From: Pomphorhynchus laevis
Lineage: Eukaryota; Acanthocephala; Palaeacanthocephala; Echinorhynchida; Pomphorhynchidae
Assembly (NCBI GenBank): GCA_012934845.2
Contig: WNNJ02000108.1
Coordinates: forward strand, 186,001 to 250,000
Length of the DNA stretch: 64,000 nucleotides
Direction of reading: 5' to 3'
The notes beneath the pieces were generated by a model. It was not told the origin of the DNA, did not search any database, and saw nothing but the letters and a program-made list of their open reading frames with translations. Position numbers and translations under genes: made by a program. Positions 62,376 through 64,000 of this stretch are shown here, in pieces. Position 1 is the stretch's first letter. Every line of letters starts with the position of its first letter.

Positions 62376-64000
62376 TTATTTCTTCTACGACTAGCTGAAT
62401 TCCTTATTGACTATTCAAGTATTGCATCATAATGAAACGTCTTTTAAGATCCACTGAGTACAATCGTAGGCGCCGGATGTTAGATAACTGAAACTAAACA
62501 AATTTATAGTAAATTTTTAGATGATTTCATGATAAATTTGAATTTTACATTAGCGGAAAATTACACTTGTCATCTTTGAAGACTACAGCTTTATATCATT
62601 ACTTACACCTCCTCTTCTATAAAAAAGAGGATGTAAGCATTTACTGCCTGCTTACATTTTTTAAATACGATAAATTAATAACCAAAATATCGCACCGTTT
62701 ATTTTTCACAGCAGGGACGAATGCAGTGTGAGAACTAAAATTTTATATCAATTATCAAACTCAAATTCAAATTCGAAATCTACAAATTATCTCTTTATGT
62801 TGAGATTCCTTTTCCGTAAGATGTTAGCTTAGCCACTTTAGGATATCCTAGACTTTTTCGGATGAAATTTTGACATTAATAAGATTGATTTTAGTTTCTG
62901 AAAACGGATGCGACTTTGGCATAATTTCGATTGATTTTTCTAATTTCCCGTCAGAAATTGAATGAACAAAACGCGATATATATATCTGTAAAGAAGATTA
63001 AATTACATTTACACTGACAGTATAAAGTATCGGCTGAAATGTACACGTATAGGAGTAAACGAAGAAGACTGCCGATCAATACCTAAAGTCTTTCGAGATT
63101 TGAGATGACGAAGAGAACAAGAATTACAACTCAAGCGCGTCCGAGCTGTAATTAATTAAGGATAGTACTACATCTTAAAAGTACCAGTTTTTATCTTAAA
63201 AATTGAGATATAAATGAGGTCTAGTACTAAAACAAACGAAGAATGTGACTAAATATATGCTCTAAAATCAGAAAACGGATACATGATATCAATTTTCCTG
63301 GAAGTTTAAAGTCCCTAACTACAACTGCACAATCGTCACATCGCTGTCAAACGAATACTCAGCACTAACGAACAACACCTTCTCTATGACATCTATAAAA
63401 GCAACACAAATGACGTTAATCATAAATACGTATGCAATATTCAGTCTACAGATGCAGATATATCAAACAATCAGAATCCTCTTTTCAACTACTTTACGAT
63501 TTCTAGCGTATTTATAGGTCTATTATATGTAAATCAGCTAAGAGATCGCATTGCAAATGCAAAAAGGCATTTATTTTCGGTCCCTACAAGAAATTATAAG
63601 CACTTAATATTCATTCGACAAGTTAGTAGCGATGCTAAATCGAACGATGGTTAAGGTTTTAACTGTTCATCACGACTTTAGAAACAGTCAAGTTGAAGAT
63701 TAATCAGATCTTCAGTCAGATCATCAATCAGTCGAACAAGGAACGATAAGATTGAGAAACTATCAGATTCGTAGAATACATGAATTCTATGAATCACGTA
63801 TTAACATGATAAATATCATTGAGACCTAATATCTGTTGATTTCCACCTACTTGGAAATACTGGCTACATCATGCGCCTTTGTTCATCCAAACGACTGTGG
63901 ATGCATATGTAAAATCGCTCACCAGTCTCAGTTCTATACATTCAAACTTATATTGAGATTTAACGAATTTAATTTTCTTGACAAGTATATCACGATCTAT
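62376..64000. other. No gene seen
   Basis: No exon, RT motif or clear repeat recognised. Small hairpins only (cctctt...aagagg and atgtaagc...gcttacat, 62610-62662). Confidence 0.45.

Noticed and set aside
1-64000. tRNA genes
   Set aside because: No sequence with both internal promoter boxes and a cloverleaf could be recognised by eye; a tRNAscan-type search would be decisive.

Overview
This window looks like accessory, repeat-dense nuclear DNA of an invertebrate animal. It is AT-rich, has spliceosomal introns (GT..AG, one of only 47 bp), and carries complement-control-protein (CCP/sushi) exons of a metazoan secreted or surface protein. The rest is mostly layered non-LTR retrotransposons (LINEs) and Penelope-like elements (PLEs) at different stages of decay. 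I see no bacterial genes, no rRNA and no convincing tRNA. I cannot name the species; short introns and the retroelement mix fit many invertebrates.

Layout. (1) 1-17.1 kb: a plus-strand CCP-repeat gene. Exons lie at 1072-1200, 1248-1313, 1363-1578, 1902-2117, 2441-2657, 5675-5854, 7763-about 7880, 14639-14770 and 16976-17064 (stop). All internal boundaries that can be seen are phase 1. One exon was triplicated with a 539-bp period and the third copy is frameshifted; another exon runs straight into a LINE. Its introns hold a tandem, about 400-bp repeat with hammerhead-ribozyme features (5.9-7.6 kb), two RTE-type LINEs with a fish-Rex3-like protein sequence (10.5-11.9 and 14.8-16.1 kb) and PLE fragments. 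(2) 17.1-30.1 kb: a ubiquilin-type UBA terminal exon (17.74-17.87 kb, minus), a head-to-tail pile of LINE 3' ends that include a restriction-like endonuclease domain (18.5-19.5 kb), a long minus-strand copy of a related LINE (22.9-25.0 kb), PLE copies, and a CR1-type LINE nested in a PLE. (3) 30.4-40 kb: several minus-strand copies of an unassigned LINE family (called family L here) with zinc-knuckle ORF1, and two long inverted repeats that enclose hammerhead-like motifs (38.0-38.2 and 39.2-39.4 kb). (4) 40-52 kb: a CR1/L2-type LINE family, including a copy with an uninterrupted 967-residue endonuclease/reverse transcriptase, followed by three head-to-tail PLE copies and satellites. (5) 53.5-58.3 kb: a minus-strand RTE element with one nonsense codon and one frameshift, then two plus-strand family L copies, the second bracketed by perfect palindromes. 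(6) 58.8-64 kb: PLE tails, a possible small two-exon gene (60.6-61.0 kb) and inverted/direct repeats.

The most interesting non-coding signal is the set of hammerhead-like motifs on tandem or inverted repeats, together with perfect foldback palindromes at retroelement junctions. No folding or database search was run; all family names come from motif recognition.
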